A stretch of DNA of 64,000 nucleotides from Chloroflexi bacterium TSY (GTDB taxonomy: Bacteria; Chloroflexota; Anaerolineae; Caldilineales; Caldilineaceae). Under the pieces are notes generated by a model. It was not told the DNA's origin. It made no database searches and saw nothing but the letters and a program-made list of their open reading frames with translations. Both the position numbers and the translations under genes were made by a program. Below are positions 37,093 to 46,804 of this stretch, piece after piece (position 1 is the first letter of the stretch; the number at the start of each line of letters is the position of its first letter). The stretch covers positions 16,913 to 80,912 of the forward strand of contig JAHBNG010000060.1 in NCBI GenBank assembly GCA_019217005.1. Direction: 5' to 3'.

Positions 37093-39813
37093 ATGGCCAT
37101 CCCTATCCTGCAAACCAAACTCTACATCCCGCCGCCACACCCCGCCTTCGTCTCCCGTGCGCGCTTGGTCGAACGTCTAAATAAAGGGCTCCAGCGCAAG
37201 CTCACCCTGATCGCTGCCCCAGCCGGTGCGGGCAAAACCACGTTGGTCAGTGATTGGTTTCAGCAACTCAACCAGTTCCCTGCCTGGCTTTCCCTTGATG
37301 AAGCCGATAGCGACGCCACCCGTTTCTGGCTGTACATCATTGCAGCACTCCAAACGGTGCGTCCCGATCTGGGTCGAGCTGCGCAAACCTTGCTGGAAGC
37401 ACCCGTTGACCCACCTTTTGAGACCGTGCTGATCAGCCTGATCAACGAAATTGCAGCCTCTCCTGACCGGATCATACTTGTCTTGGATGACTATCACTTG
37501 ATCGATGCCGCCGAGATTCACCAGACGCTGAACTTTCTCCTTGACCATTTGTCCCCCCAACTCCATCTGGTCGTGCTCACCCGCGAGGATCCACCTCTGC
37601 CCCTGGCCCGATTGCGCGTGCAACAGCAAATGACCGAGATCCGCGTCAATGATTTGCGTTTCACAACCGATGAAACAGGCCAGTTTCTGAACCAAACAAT
37701 GGGTCTGGCGTTGAATTTGGCTCAGATTCAAGCCTTGGAGCAACGGACGGAAGGTTGGGTGGCTGGATTGCAAATGGCCGCCTTATCACTGCAAAATGTG
37801 AGCGATGCAGCCGACTTCATTGAGCGTTTCTCTGGGGATGATCGCTACGTGGTCGATTACCTGATGATCGAAGTGCTTGAAGGTCAGCCGGCACACGTCC
37901 AGGAGTTCCTGTTGCAAACCGCTATCCTCCAACGCCTGACAGCTCCTCTTTGCGAGGCGGTTACAGAGCGAGACGAGGGTCACGAGACCTTGATCTATCT
38001 GGAACAGGCCGGGCTCTTTCTGATTGCCCTGGATAACCAGCGCATATGGTATCGCTATCACCACCTTTTCGCCGATTTGCTCCGTTATCGCCTGACACAG
38101 GAATTGAGTGCGTCAGAGATACAACAGTTACACCAGCGTGCGGCCGCCTGGTTTGCCAAACACGAATTGATCGATGAGGCACTCCGCCATAACCTGGCCG
38201 CTGAAGATTTCGGTCAAGCCGCCGCTTTGGTTGAATCCAACATACTCCGTGTGTTGAAGCAAGGTCAGCTCCGCAAAGTGGGGAAATGGTTCGACGCTCT
38301 TCCCGAGAGCATCATCCAGGTTCGTCCCTTCCTCTGTGTCTATCACGCGTGGGTTCTGCTTCTCATGGGCCAAGTGGAAGCGATGGAAACTCGTCTCCAG
38401 GATGCCGAGCGTGCGCAGCAAACGGCGGCGGACCTATCCACCACTTTGGGTAAAGAGATTCGCGCCCACATCGCGGCCATGTATGCGTATGTCGCCCGTC
38501 GCCAAGGAAAGATCGATGAGGGGCTCCAGCTTTTGCGGCAAGCATTGGCTGATCTACCAGAGGACAACCGCATTATCCAGAATGTGGTCCGCTATAACTT
38601 GGGCTTCACCCATCTGCTCGCTGGGCAAATCAAGCCAGCCATTCAATTTTTGCAGCAAGCAAGAAGAGATGCGCTGGCACTGGATAATATCTATACGGCT
38701 GCGAGTGCGGCAAGCGATCTGGCCGCTGCCTACATCATTCAGGGGCGCTTGACCGATGCCGCCGCATTGTATGAGGAAGAAATCGCAGCCGGGCTGGCCC
38801 GCAATCATGGACAACCTTTTCCACTTGCTGGAATTGCCTATGCAGGGTTGGGACAGATTCTCTATGAGCGCAACGATCTCCAAGCCGCCGAAGAATCCAT
38901 CGACCAAGCCATCCAGTTGGGTGAATTGCTAACGGAATCAACAATCATCTTTGACGGGCTGGTCTCGATGGCCTGGCTCAAAGCAACACAGCGCGACGAA
39001 CCTGCGGCACAGGTGCTTTGGAAACGGGCAACCTCCTTGGCACAGCAGATGGGCGATCGGATGCGTGAGGCGTATGTCGCCACATGTCAAGTACGCGCCT
39101 GGCTCAGACAGAATGCGAATTGCGACCATTTATCCCCGCCGAGACAAGCGATAGAGTGGACAAGAATCCACCAAGAACAACAGCCCGATACGATGGACCA
39201 TCAAGAATGCTTCAGTCAACTGACGTTGGCTTGGTTCGAACTCACCCAAAATCAGCCGGGACAAGCATTCTTCCGGCTGACCAGCCTGGCAGAGATTGCC
39301 ACTTCTCGCGGCTGGACTGACAATCTGATCAAGATTCTTGCGCTACAAGCACTCGCCCATTCTGCAAGCGGTGAATTGGATAGTGCGCTTGAGCCCCTCA
39401 GCCGTGCCTGCGATCTCGCTGCTTCCGAAGGGTACGTCCGCATCTTCCTTGATTACGGACTACCTATGCAGCGGTTGTTACAGCAAGCGGCAGAGCGCGG
39501 GATGGCACCCGCTTATATTACAAATCTACTGACTGCCTTCACAAGCGATGCAACAGTCATTGATACCACGCCAGCACGGTCCCCAATCCCCAATCTCCAA
39601 TCTCCAATCCCCGATCTCATAGAGCCACTAAAGGAGCGAGAACAGCAGATCCTGCGTCTGATGGCTGCCAACCTAATGCATCAACAGATCGCAGATGAAC
39701 TCCATCTCTCCCTCAACACGGTCAAGTGGCACGCCCGCAACCTCTATGGCAAATTGGGCGTGTCGCGGCGCGCTGCCGCAATTGATCGCGCCCGTGAGTT
39801 AGGTATCCTTTAG
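37093..39813 (+). CDS. MalT-like LuxR family ATP-dependent regulator
   Basis: 906 aa. N-terminus typical of the family (ILQTKLYIPPPHPAFVSRARL), Walker A APAGAGKTTL at residues 42-51, Walker B-like IILVLDDYHLID near 132, and a winged-helix/arm region (TEGWVAGLQMAALSL). A long TPR superhelix follows (about 380-830), with a C-terminal LuxR helix-turn-helix (LKEREQQILRLMAANLMHQQIA, NTVKWHARNLYGKLGV). It is expected to oligomerise and activate a promoter when a small inducer binds the sensor region. A short linker NLQSPIPNL-type repeat precedes the DNA-binding domain. Target genes unknown; the plus-strand genes downstream are candidates. Confidence 0.92.
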   Translation: MAIPILQTKLYIPPPHPAFVSRARLVERLNKGLQRKLTLIAAPAGAGKTTLVSDWFQQLNQFPAWLSLDEADSDATRFWLYIIAALQTVRPDLGRAAQTLLEAPVDPPFETVLISLINEIAASPDRIILVLDDYHLIDAAEIHQTLNFLLDHLSPQLHLVVLTREDPPLPLARLRVQQQMTEIRVNDLRFTTDETGQFLNQTMGLALNLAQIQALEQRTEGWVAGLQMAALSLQNVSDAADFIERFSGDDRYVVDYLMIEVLEGQPAHVQEFLLQTAILQRLTAPLCEAVTERDEGHETLIYLEQAGLFLIALDNQRIWYRYHHLFADLLRYRLTQELSASEIQQLHQRAAAWFAKHELIDEALRHNLAAEDFGQAAALVESNILRVLKQGQLRKVGKWFDALPESIIQVRPFLCVYHAWVLLLMGQVEAMETRLQDAERAQQTAADLSTTLGKEIRAHIAAMYAYVARRQGKIDEGLQLLRQALADLPEDNRIIQNVVRYNLGFTHLLAGQIKPAIQFLQQARRDALALDNIYTAASAASDLAAAYIIQGRLTDAAALYEEEIAAGLARNHGQPFPLAGIAYAGLGQILYERNDLQAAEESIDQAIQLGELLTESTIIFDGLVSMAWLKATQRDEPAAQVLWKRATSLAQQMGDRMREAYVATCQVRAWLRQNANCDHLSPPRQAIEWTRIHQEQQPDTMDHQECFSQLTLAWFELTQNQPGQAFFRLTSLAEIATSRGWTDNLIKILALQALAHSASGELDSALEPLSRACDLAASEGYVRIFLDYGLPMQRLLQQAAERGMAPAYITNLLTAFTSDATVIDTTPARSPIPNLQSPIPDLIEPLKEREQQILRLMAANLMHQQIADELHLSLNTVKWHARNLYGKLGVSRRAAAIDRARELGIL

Positions 39814-39943
39814 CGATCCCCTATCCTTCTCATCTCACAACTTACCACACTTGCCACCACACTTTTCCCATCCCTTCGGGTGGTGACTCGCCATCCCTTT
39901 TTTTGTTATCCTCATCACATCGTTAGATAGGCAGGAGGTCATA

Positions 39944-40243
39944 TTGCTCATGAGCAACTCGACAGATTTTTCTAATCCGGATACGTCATTCGACGCGACG
40001 CCCGCAGCAAAACCAACTCGTTACGAAATCCGCGTCAGCGGTCGTCTTAGTGAGCAGAGCGCGATCTGGTTTGACGGCATGGAACTCACGGTGAACGAGG
40101 AGACCCAGCCACCCCAAACCATTATCCGGGGCACTGTCATCGATCAGGCCGCTTTGTACGGACTGATCAACCGGGCGCGCGACCTCGGTCTGACGCTCAT
40201 ATCGGTTCAACGCATCGATGAAGAAGTGGATATGGAACCGTAA
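39944..40243 (+). CDS. Hypothetical small protein, 97-99 aa
   Basis: A perfect AGGAGG at 39933-39938 lies five bases before TTG 39944 and eleven before ATG 39950; either may be used. The product has a disordered N-terminus, then RYEIRVSGRLSEQSAIWFDG and the pattern TIIRGTVIDQAALYGLINRARDLGLTLISVQ, which looks like a small two-strand-helix domain. Similar short proteins often precede amidohydrolase-type genes in Chloroflexota; function unknown. Confidence 0.65.
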   Translation: MLMSNSTDFSNPDTSFDATPAAKPTRYEIRVSGRLSEQSAIWFDGMELTVNEETQPPQTIIRGTVIDQAALYGLINRARDLGLTLISVQRIDEEVDMEP

Positions 40244-40260
40244 ATATTGGAGAACGTATC

Positions 40261-41919
40261 ATGAAGCTCAAGTTGTTTGCGCTCATCACTTGCACTGAGT
40301 ACACCGTTGTGTTGATCGTCCGGCTGCCAACCCAGCCTACAGCGGCCGCTTCCCACCAACAGCAAGGCGATGTAGTTGCCTTTGTCAACGTCAACGTGAT
40401 TCCGATGGACACGGAGCGGATGCTGGAAAACCAGGCCCTCATCGTCGAAGGTGACCGCATCACCGCCATCGGTCCGGCAGATGAGGTGACCGTGCCGGAT
40501 GGTGCCGAAATCGTCGAAGGCAATGGCGCGTACCTCATGCCTGGCCTGGCCGATATGCACATGCATATCGGGGGAATAAGCCGTACCTTTGAGGGACCTG
40601 ATCAACTCCGGTTCTACCTGGCAGAGGGGGTTACCACCATTCGCAACTTAAGCGCTATGTCGGAAGACCTGGTTTGGCGTGATGAGATCGCTCGTGGCGA
40701 GGAATAGGTCCGACCCTATACAATGGTCGGAAGGTTATTGGCCTCCTGACGAACTACAGTCTATGGTCTATACATTTCGGGCGATCGTCATCCTGGCCCC
40801 GTCGTGAGCGGCCTTATTATTTGGCTGTTGGTGTGGGCGATACTCAAGTTGACGGGGAAAAAGGTGCAATTTCGCCAAACGAGACATTATATCTTACCCA
40901 GTCTGGTTGTGCTTTTGCTGATGGGTGGGTTAGCGGCTTGGCTCAAAATTGTCCCGCTTAATGCTTATGTCTCCTTGTCTTACCCGTTTCCCACGGTCCC
41001 GGAGACTGGTGCGGAAGCTCGACGATTCGTCAGAGAAATAAAAGCAGCCGGTTATGATTTCATTAAACCATACGATTACTTGAGTGAAGAAGCCTACCTG
41101 GCCACTCTGGATGAGGCTCGTCAACAAAATATGTATACGGTCGGCCACCCTCTGGACGAGTTATCGCAGGAACTGGAAACCATGTTTAGCGGAGGGCTAC
41201 GGGAAGTCGCGCATGTGGATGAGTTCATAGATTCACACATGATTGGGGAAGCCTCTCCGACGGGGTTCAACGAGGTTGAGTTTAATTATGAAACCATTCC
41301 CCAGACCGCGGACATAGCCAAAGCCCATGATGTGATGGTTGTCTCCAATATGGTCACTGATGAGACCGTCTATAAGATTTTAGAAGATGTCCAAGGCGGC
41401 CTGGCCCAACCTGAGTATGCCATTGTCCCGCCTGATGTGATGGACGACTGGAAAACGCAAGGGCGTTTTGTCAATTGGCAGGGTCAGCAAGGATGGCGGC
41501 GCAACGTCCTACAGCCTTTCTTGATGACCATGACGAAAGCCCTCCACGATGCTGGCGTTCCTCTTTTGATTGGAACAGATATCAGCGTCGAAGGGATGGT
41601 CCCTGCACACATCCACCGCGAGTTGGAGCTTTTGGTAGAGACCGGCCTGACCCCCTTTGAAGCCATTGAAGCCGGTACGAAGAACGCTGGTATAAGTGTG
41701 ACACGCATGGGGCATGACGGTCGCTTTGGTACAGTCGAAGTAGGCCAACGCGCCGACCTGATTCTGCTTAAGCAAAACCCACTGGAAAATGTCAGCCACA
41801 CCCGCAACCGAGTTGGGGTGATGGCGCGCGGCCAATGGTTCACCCAGGCTGAGTTGGATGCGTTGGTGGATGAGTATGTGGGCACCTACCGTACCGATGA
41901 TACAGTGGTCTCAAAGTAA
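40261..41919 (+). pseudogene. Amidohydrolase with membrane helices, frameshifted near 40.7 kb
   Basis: The first frame (40261-40707) has a signal-like start, VAFVNVNVIPMDTERML and the metal motif GLADMHMHIG. It stops at ARGEE. The chain then appears in a second frame as GPTLYNGRKVIGLLTNYSL, in a third as FRAIVILAP, and returns to the first at VVSGLIIWLLVWAILKL. From there it is open to 41919, with a second helix, GYDFIKPYDYL, HVDEF, LLIGTDIS and a classic C-terminus (GQRADLILLKQNPLENV). Several small indels within about 100 bases separate the parts. The two mid-protein helices are unusual for the fold. Confidence 0.8.
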
Positions 41920-41965
41920 ATACGCCCGCGACGATTACATCATATAATAGGAAGGAGAGAAGACG

Positions 41966-42640
41966 ATGAAATTCAAGCAAGTCACCCTCGTTGTTTTACT
42001 GACTTTATGCTTTGCCCTGACCGCCTGCGAAGGGGTAGAGCCGATGCTGGAGGCGGAATTGAAAGCGGACGTTATGGAAGAAATTCTCTCATCCGAATTT
42101 AGCTCCGCTACGGACCAATTTAGCCTCAGATATCCGGCAGATTGGGCGGCGGAAGAAGATATGGAAGGTGGGGTCTTGGTCATAGCCAACTCTGAGATGG
42201 CCCTCGCGCGTTTCAACGCTGGCGAGGCCGAACCTGGGGATGTTGTCCTGCACATTGGCTTCCTACCGGCTGAATTCTTTGCAGCGTTTGACGTCCCAGT
42301 GGGAACAACACCGAAAGACACACTGCAGGCAATGATGCCAGTGCTTAAAATTGCAGGCCATCATGCGAATGATACGGCGGATGATGCAACTGTGAGTGAG
42401 ATCGAGGTTGTTGCGTTAGATGATACCCGTGAAGCGGCGCTGGTTATGGTCTCTGCAAATCAGCGAGAAGGTGGCTTTATGGTCTCTGAAGTTGCAAAAG
42501 GCATAACTGCGATCATTTCTATCGTGACTGCCCCCGGTGAATTTGAAACCATGTCAGACATTTTGTTGGCCGTTACGGCTACAATTGAGTTTAAGGGAAC
42601 CTCCGAAGTCTTATGGCAGGCCATGCTGGGAGCCGAGTAA
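41966..42640 (+). CDS. Lipoprotein with PsbP-like domain
   Basis: 224 aa with a lipoprotein signal (LCFALTAC, mature Cys21). After a short acidic linker comes FSLRYPADWAAEEDMEGGVLVIAN, the entry strand pattern of PsbP/DUF1795-like domains, which bind or chaperone partner proteins on the membrane surface. Role here unknown. GGAAGGAGAGAA precedes the ATG. Lies between two amidohydrolase genes and may share their transcript. Confidence 0.7.
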   Translation: MKFKQVTLVVLLTLCFALTACEGVEPMLEAELKADVMEEILSSEFSSATDQFSLRYPADWAAEEDMEGGVLVIANSEMALARFNAGEAEPGDVVLHIGFLPAEFFAAFDVPVGTTPKDTLQAMMPVLKIAGHHANDTADDATVSEIEVVALDDTREAALVMVSANQREGGFMVSEVAKGITAIISIVTAPGEFETMSDILLAVTATIEFKGTSEVLWQAMLGAE

Positions 42641-42727
42641 GCTATCCCACCCTATGCTGGCTTACCAGACAATGAATCAGAACAAAAGATGAGAGACTTT
42701 TTTATACAACAAACAAGGACTATAACC

Positions 42728-44203
42728 ATGAAGCGCAAATTTAAGGGATTCGTCCGTTCGAGTAGCATTTTCTACCTGCTCGCAGCAAGCATTCTTCAGC
42801 TTTTACCCGCTTCTGCATCTGCTGCCCCAACTCAACAGAATAGCAATACAGTGGCCTTTGTCAATGTCAATATTATCCCGATGGATGCCCAACAGGTGCT
42901 GGAAAACCAGACGGTCATCGTCCGCGGCGAGCGCATTAGCGAGATTGGCCTTGTGGATGAAGTCAACATTCCGGCCGCGGCCAGGATCATCGAGGGCGGT
43001 GGTGCTTATCTCATGCCTGGCTTGGCCGATATGCATACCCATCTCGACGAAAACATCGATGCTTTGGCGGTCTACTTAGCCCATGGCGTCACCACCATCC
43101 GCAATTTCAACTCTGAGCCACATATCCTCGAATGGCGTGATCAGGTAGCGGCTGGCGAGCTATTGGGGCCAATCATTCGACCAGGATTAAGTATTGGTGG
43201 CACGCCACCGCAAGTTGCTGCTGCATTGCACAAATTTAATCGCATCGTCAGCCCGTTTTTCGCCTTTAATGGTGCAGCTGTCGGTGTGGCGTTTGACGAG
43301 CGAGACGGCCGGCAGGTGGTCCTACAGGCCAAAGAAGATGGTTATGAATTCATCAAGGCCAACTTTTTTCTCACCCGCAACGTATTTGACAGCATTGTAG
43401 CGACGGCAGCAGAAGTAGGGCTGCCTATTCGGATGCACGTTTCGGCTGACATCGGTGTTGAACACGCAATTAGGTCGGGGGCAGAAATTCAGCACAATTA
43501 TTCACTCATGGAATATGTGGCCAAGAACTATACACGCGGGATAGGCCCCAACCCCCTGGATAAATTTGATCTGTCGGAGGCCGACCAAAAATTGCCAGAA
43601 TTGGCCGCGTTCATGCGAGAAAATGGCGTTCCTTTTTCCCCAACCATGGTCATCTATTACACCGTTGACCGACAGTTTGCTGACCTGGAAGGCGTGCTGC
43701 AAGAGCCGGAATACCGGCATGTTCCCACATCTTACATTGAAGAATGGGGTGACCGAGAGCGAAATCCAATCTTTTTGATCTCTGATGACCCTCCGGATCA
43801 GGCAACTAGAGACAAAGTCCGCGCCTATCACAAACGTCAAGTCAAAGCCCTCAGCGATGTCGGCGTGCCCTTGCTGGCTGGGACAGATGCCAGTTGCTGT
43901 GGGATTGTCTGGGGCTTTTCACTTCACCAGGAACTTGAGCTTCTGGTTGACGCTGGCTTAACCCCATACCAAGCATTGGAAGCCGCCACTCGGGTTCCGG
44001 CGGAAGTGGTCGGTAATTCTGGGGAATGGGGTACCGTCGCGGTGGGCAAACGAGCTGACCTGTTGTTGCTCAAGGCCAATCCCCTGGCGAATATTCGCAA
44101 TACTCGCGAAATTGAGGGCGTGATGGTACGCGGTCAATGGTTGCCCCAAGCTGAACTGCAAGGAATGCTAGACGAACTGGCTGCGAAGTACGAGGCGCAA
44201 TAG
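42728..44203 (+). CDS. Secreted amidohydrolase family protein
   Basis: 491 aa from ATG 42728 (AAGGA upstream; an upstream start at 42689 was rejected). Signal peptide of about 37 residues ending ASASA. Metal ligands are visible in GLADMHTHLDEN, a Lys in GYEFIKANFF, His in IRMHVS and EIQHNYSL, and the catalytic Asp in LLAGTDASCCG. C-terminal beta-sandwich GKRADLLLLKANPLANI. The family hydrolyses amide, imide or dipeptide bonds; imidazolonepropionase- and prolidase-like members look similar. A paralogue of the broken gene at 40261. Confidence 0.85.
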   Translation: MKRKFKGFVRSSSIFYLLAASILQLLPASASAAPTQQNSNTVAFVNVNIIPMDAQQVLENQTVIVRGERISEIGLVDEVNIPAAARIIEGGGAYLMPGLADMHTHLDENIDALAVYLAHGVTTIRNFNSEPHILEWRDQVAAGELLGPIIRPGLSIGGTPPQVAAALHKFNRIVSPFFAFNGAAVGVAFDERDGRQVVLQAKEDGYEFIKANFFLTRNVFDSIVATAAEVGLPIRMHVSADIGVEHAIRSGAEIQHNYSLMEYVAKNYTRGIGPNPLDKFDLSEADQKLPELAAFMRENGVPFSPTMVIYYTVDRQFADLEGVLQEPEYRHVPTSYIEEWGDRERNPIFLISDDPPDQATRDKVRAYHKRQVKALSDVGVPLLAGTDASCCGIVWGFSLHQELELLVDAGLTPYQALEAATRVPAEVVGNSGEWGTVAVGKRADLLLLKANPLANIRNTREIEGVMVRGQWLPQAELQGMLDELAAKYEAQ

Positions 44204-44213
44204 GAAGCGAATC

Positions 44214-45428
44214 ATGTTGCTGCTGAAACGAAATTTTAGGCTGATCGGGGTACTCCTAGTGAGTTTAGCACTGATCGCCTGTCGTCCCAACCTGGCAGAG
44301 GATCGACAATTAACAGGACACATCCTGCTGTGGCATGGCTGGCGCGGTGAGGAAGTAGTGGTTTTGAACCAGATCCTGGAACAGTTTACGACCATCTATC
44401 CAGGGGTGACCATCATTGATGAGTATGTGCCACAAAATCGCATCGGTGAGAGCTTTTTGAACGAGGCTCGCTTGGGCGCTGGCCCAGATCTGCTGATTGC
44501 GCCCGCCCGGTGGGAACAGATACTCGTTGATGCGGAGGTCATTCAAGATCTCGGTCAATATCAAGTTGACACATCAAGCTTCGTTCCGGCGGCAATCACG
44601 CAGGTACGTTATCGGGATCGTCTGTATGCCCTGCCGCTCTCGCTCCATGTTTACGCCCTGTACTACAACAAGACGATGGTTACCGAGCCAGCAACCACGC
44701 TACACGAATTGCTTGAACAGGCTGACCGAGGCGAGCGGATGGCCCTGGATGCGAGCTTTTATGGTGCGTTTTGGGGCGTTCAGGCATTGGGCGGGCAGCT
44801 TTTTGATGACCGGGGGCGGGTACGGTTAGATCAAGGCGGTTTTGCGGCGTGGCTAGAGTGGCTGAAACGTGCACAGAAGGTTCCCAACATCTTCTTGAGC
44901 AATGATGAAGGGACTCTCTACTCACTGTTCCAGCAGGCGCGTGTGGCCTATTATGTGGGAGGTCCTGATCGGTTGCCTGAACTCCAGGAGTTACTGGGTA
45001 CAGAGTCTGTTGGTGTAACGCCGTTGCCCACGGGACCCAGCAATGCTGCTGGGCCATTTTTGCAAGCCGAGGCCCTGATGTTTAATGCTTCGTCATCGCC
45101 AAGACAAACGGAAGTGGCGCTGGCGTTGGGCCGCTTTCTCACCAACGTTGAGCAGCAAACCAAACTGGCGCTACAGGCGGGGCGCATACCGGCCAATGCA
45201 GGAGTGAAGATTGATGCCCGCATCTCACCAGCGATGGCAGGATTTATTGCCCAGCGCCAAACCGCTCTCCCCCTGCCCAACATCCCCCAGATGCTGGACG
45301 TGATTGTGGTCGGTGATGAGTTGTATGTGCAGGTGCTGGAAGGCGTGGTTGACCCTGCAGATGCAGCGCAGCAGTTGACGGCACAGGTGAACAGTCGCTA
45401 TGGCTTTACAGCTGTGGATACAGAGTAG
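44214..45428 (+). CDS. Extracellular solute-binding lipoprotein (ABC family 1)
   Basis: 404 aa, lipoprotein signal with lipobox LALIAC. The mature part starts with the sugar-binding protein pattern ILLWHGWRGEEVVVLNQILEQF, has YALPLSLHVYALYYNK in the hinge region, and later AYYVGGPDRLPELQE. Family members deliver sugars or related solutes to ABC importers. No permease or ATPase gene is adjacent; the next gene is an MscS channel 12 bases downstream, so it is an orphan receptor in this context. Confidence 0.85.
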   Translation: MLLLKRNFRLIGVLLVSLALIACRPNLAEDRQLTGHILLWHGWRGEEVVVLNQILEQFTTIYPGVTIIDEYVPQNRIGESFLNEARLGAGPDLLIAPARWEQILVDAEVIQDLGQYQVDTSSFVPAAITQVRYRDRLYALPLSLHVYALYYNKTMVTEPATTLHELLEQADRGERMALDASFYGAFWGVQALGGQLFDDRGRVRLDQGGFAAWLEWLKRAQKVPNIFLSNDEGTLYSLFQQARVAYYVGGPDRLPELQELLGTESVGVTPLPTGPSNAAGPFLQAEALMFNASSSPRQTEVALALGRFLTNVEQQTKLALQAGRIPANAGVKIDARISPAMAGFIAQRQTALPLPNIPQMLDVIVVGDELYVQVLEGVVDPADAAQQLTAQVNSRYGFTAVDTE

Positions 45429-45440
45429 GAGGAGAGTTCA

Positions 45441-46769
45441 ATGGCAACGGATCCCACTACGCAAGCGGCGTTGGAGCAACTGTTCAGGCTCTGGATCTTT
45501 TTACAACGCCCGGTTCTATCGCGACAGTTGTTGGCCTTTGGCGCGGCCACACTGCTGGCGTGGGTCATATCTGGCCTGATTTGGCGCTGGCTGGACCGCC
45601 GCTTTGCATGGCAAGCAAATGTCCGGCTGGGCGAAGCTGGCTTGCGCAGTTGGCAGCGGGTTCTGTTTCTACTCAACTATGTGACATTCCCCGTGTTGGG
45701 GTTTGTCGTTGCACAGGGGACTTATTGGCTGTTTCTGGGGCTGGGATGGCGTGCCAGCTTGATTGTCGATCTAAGTCCCCTTTTTCAACTGATACTGATC
45801 TATCGCCTGCTGCTCGCACTATTCTATATGGTGCTCGGTGAAACCTACATGCGCCAGTATGATCGTTATCTGCTAACGCCGCTGTTTGTCTTGTTCATTG
45901 CTGAACGGATCGTCAGCAATCTTGTCCACACCAGCATCCTTGCCGATTTCAGACTCTGGCAACTCTTTGGCGTCTCCTTTACGCTCGGCGCTCTGCTCTA
46001 TATGGGGATTGCCCTCTATTTCCTTCTTTACGGTAGCCGGGCGCTGCAAGAACTGCTCGAACACGTCGTTATGCCCCGTTTGGACGCCGATCCCAATATC
46101 GTTCATGTCATCCTGACTGTAGGCCGTTACGTCGTGATCGGGATTGCCTTTCTGATCGTTTTCCAATCGCTGGGGCTGAACCTGACCGCCCTAGCCTTTA
46201 TCACCGGTGGTCTATCGGTGGGCATTGGTCTCAGTTTGCAAGGAGTGGTGGCCAATTTTATCAGCGGTATCCTGCTGCTCTTCGAGCAGTCACTGCGTCC
46301 TGGCGATATTGTGCGAATTGGGGACACAATGGGTGAAGTCAAGCAGTTGAGCATGCGAGCGACAACGGTGCGGACTGCGGATAATATCGAACTCATTGTT
46401 CCCAACCAGACACTCTTAACATCAACGGTCACGTCTTATACCCGAATAGACCGCACGATTCGGGCCTGGCTCACCATAGAGACGACTTGGGATAGCGAGC
46501 CAGGAAAGGTACTTGACCTGCTGTTGTCCGTTGCCGGAAAACATCCTTCGGTTCAGGCCGACCCAGCGCCGATTGCATTTCTCAAGGGGTTTGCTGATTC
46601 TGCGCTAACGTTTCAATTAGGAATTTGGGTGAGCGATCCGGCGCTGATGGCGACGGTCACGAGCGAGCTTTATGCTGAAATCTGGCAGGCATTTGCCGAA
46701 CATCAGATTGAGATTCCGCAGCTAGAGCGGGATCTAGAACACGTGCTAGCCGTTCTCAAAGCAACATGA
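45441..46769 (+). CDS. Mechanosensitive channel, MscS family
   Basis: 442 aa with about six predicted helices. The pore helix and beta domain are clear: NLTALAFITGGLSVGIGLSLQGVVANFISGILLLFEQ, then LRPGDIVRIGDTMGEVKQLS and NIELIVPNQTLLTSTVTSYT. The C-terminal alpha-beta domain follows. Expected to open under membrane tension and release solutes on osmotic downshock. Good AGGAGGAGAG ribosome site; likely co-transcribed with the solute-binding protein. Confidence 0.92.
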   Translation: MATDPTTQAALEQLFRLWIFLQRPVLSRQLLAFGAATLLAWVISGLIWRWLDRRFAWQANVRLGEAGLRSWQRVLFLLNYVTFPVLGFVVAQGTYWLFLGLGWRASLIVDLSPLFQLILIYRLLLALFYMVLGETYMRQYDRYLLTPLFVLFIAERIVSNLVHTSILADFRLWQLFGVSFTLGALLYMGIALYFLLYGSRALQELLEHVVMPRLDADPNIVHVILTVGRYVVIGIAFLIVFQSLGLNLTALAFITGGLSVGIGLSLQGVVANFISGILLLFEQSLRPGDIVRIGDTMGEVKQLSMRATTVRTADNIELIVPNQTLLTSTVTSYTRIDRTIRAWLTIETTWDSEPGKVLDLLLSVAGKHPSVQADPAPIAFLKGFADSALTFQLGIWVSDPALMATVTSELYAEIWQAFAEHQIEIPQLERDLEHVLAVLKAT

Positions 46770-46804
46770 TGTAACCACGGTTGATGAGGGGAGAACAAAA
46801 GAAA

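Noticed and set aside
45398..46432. Minus-strand ORFs under the MscS gene
   Set aside because: Shadows of a clear membrane channel gene.
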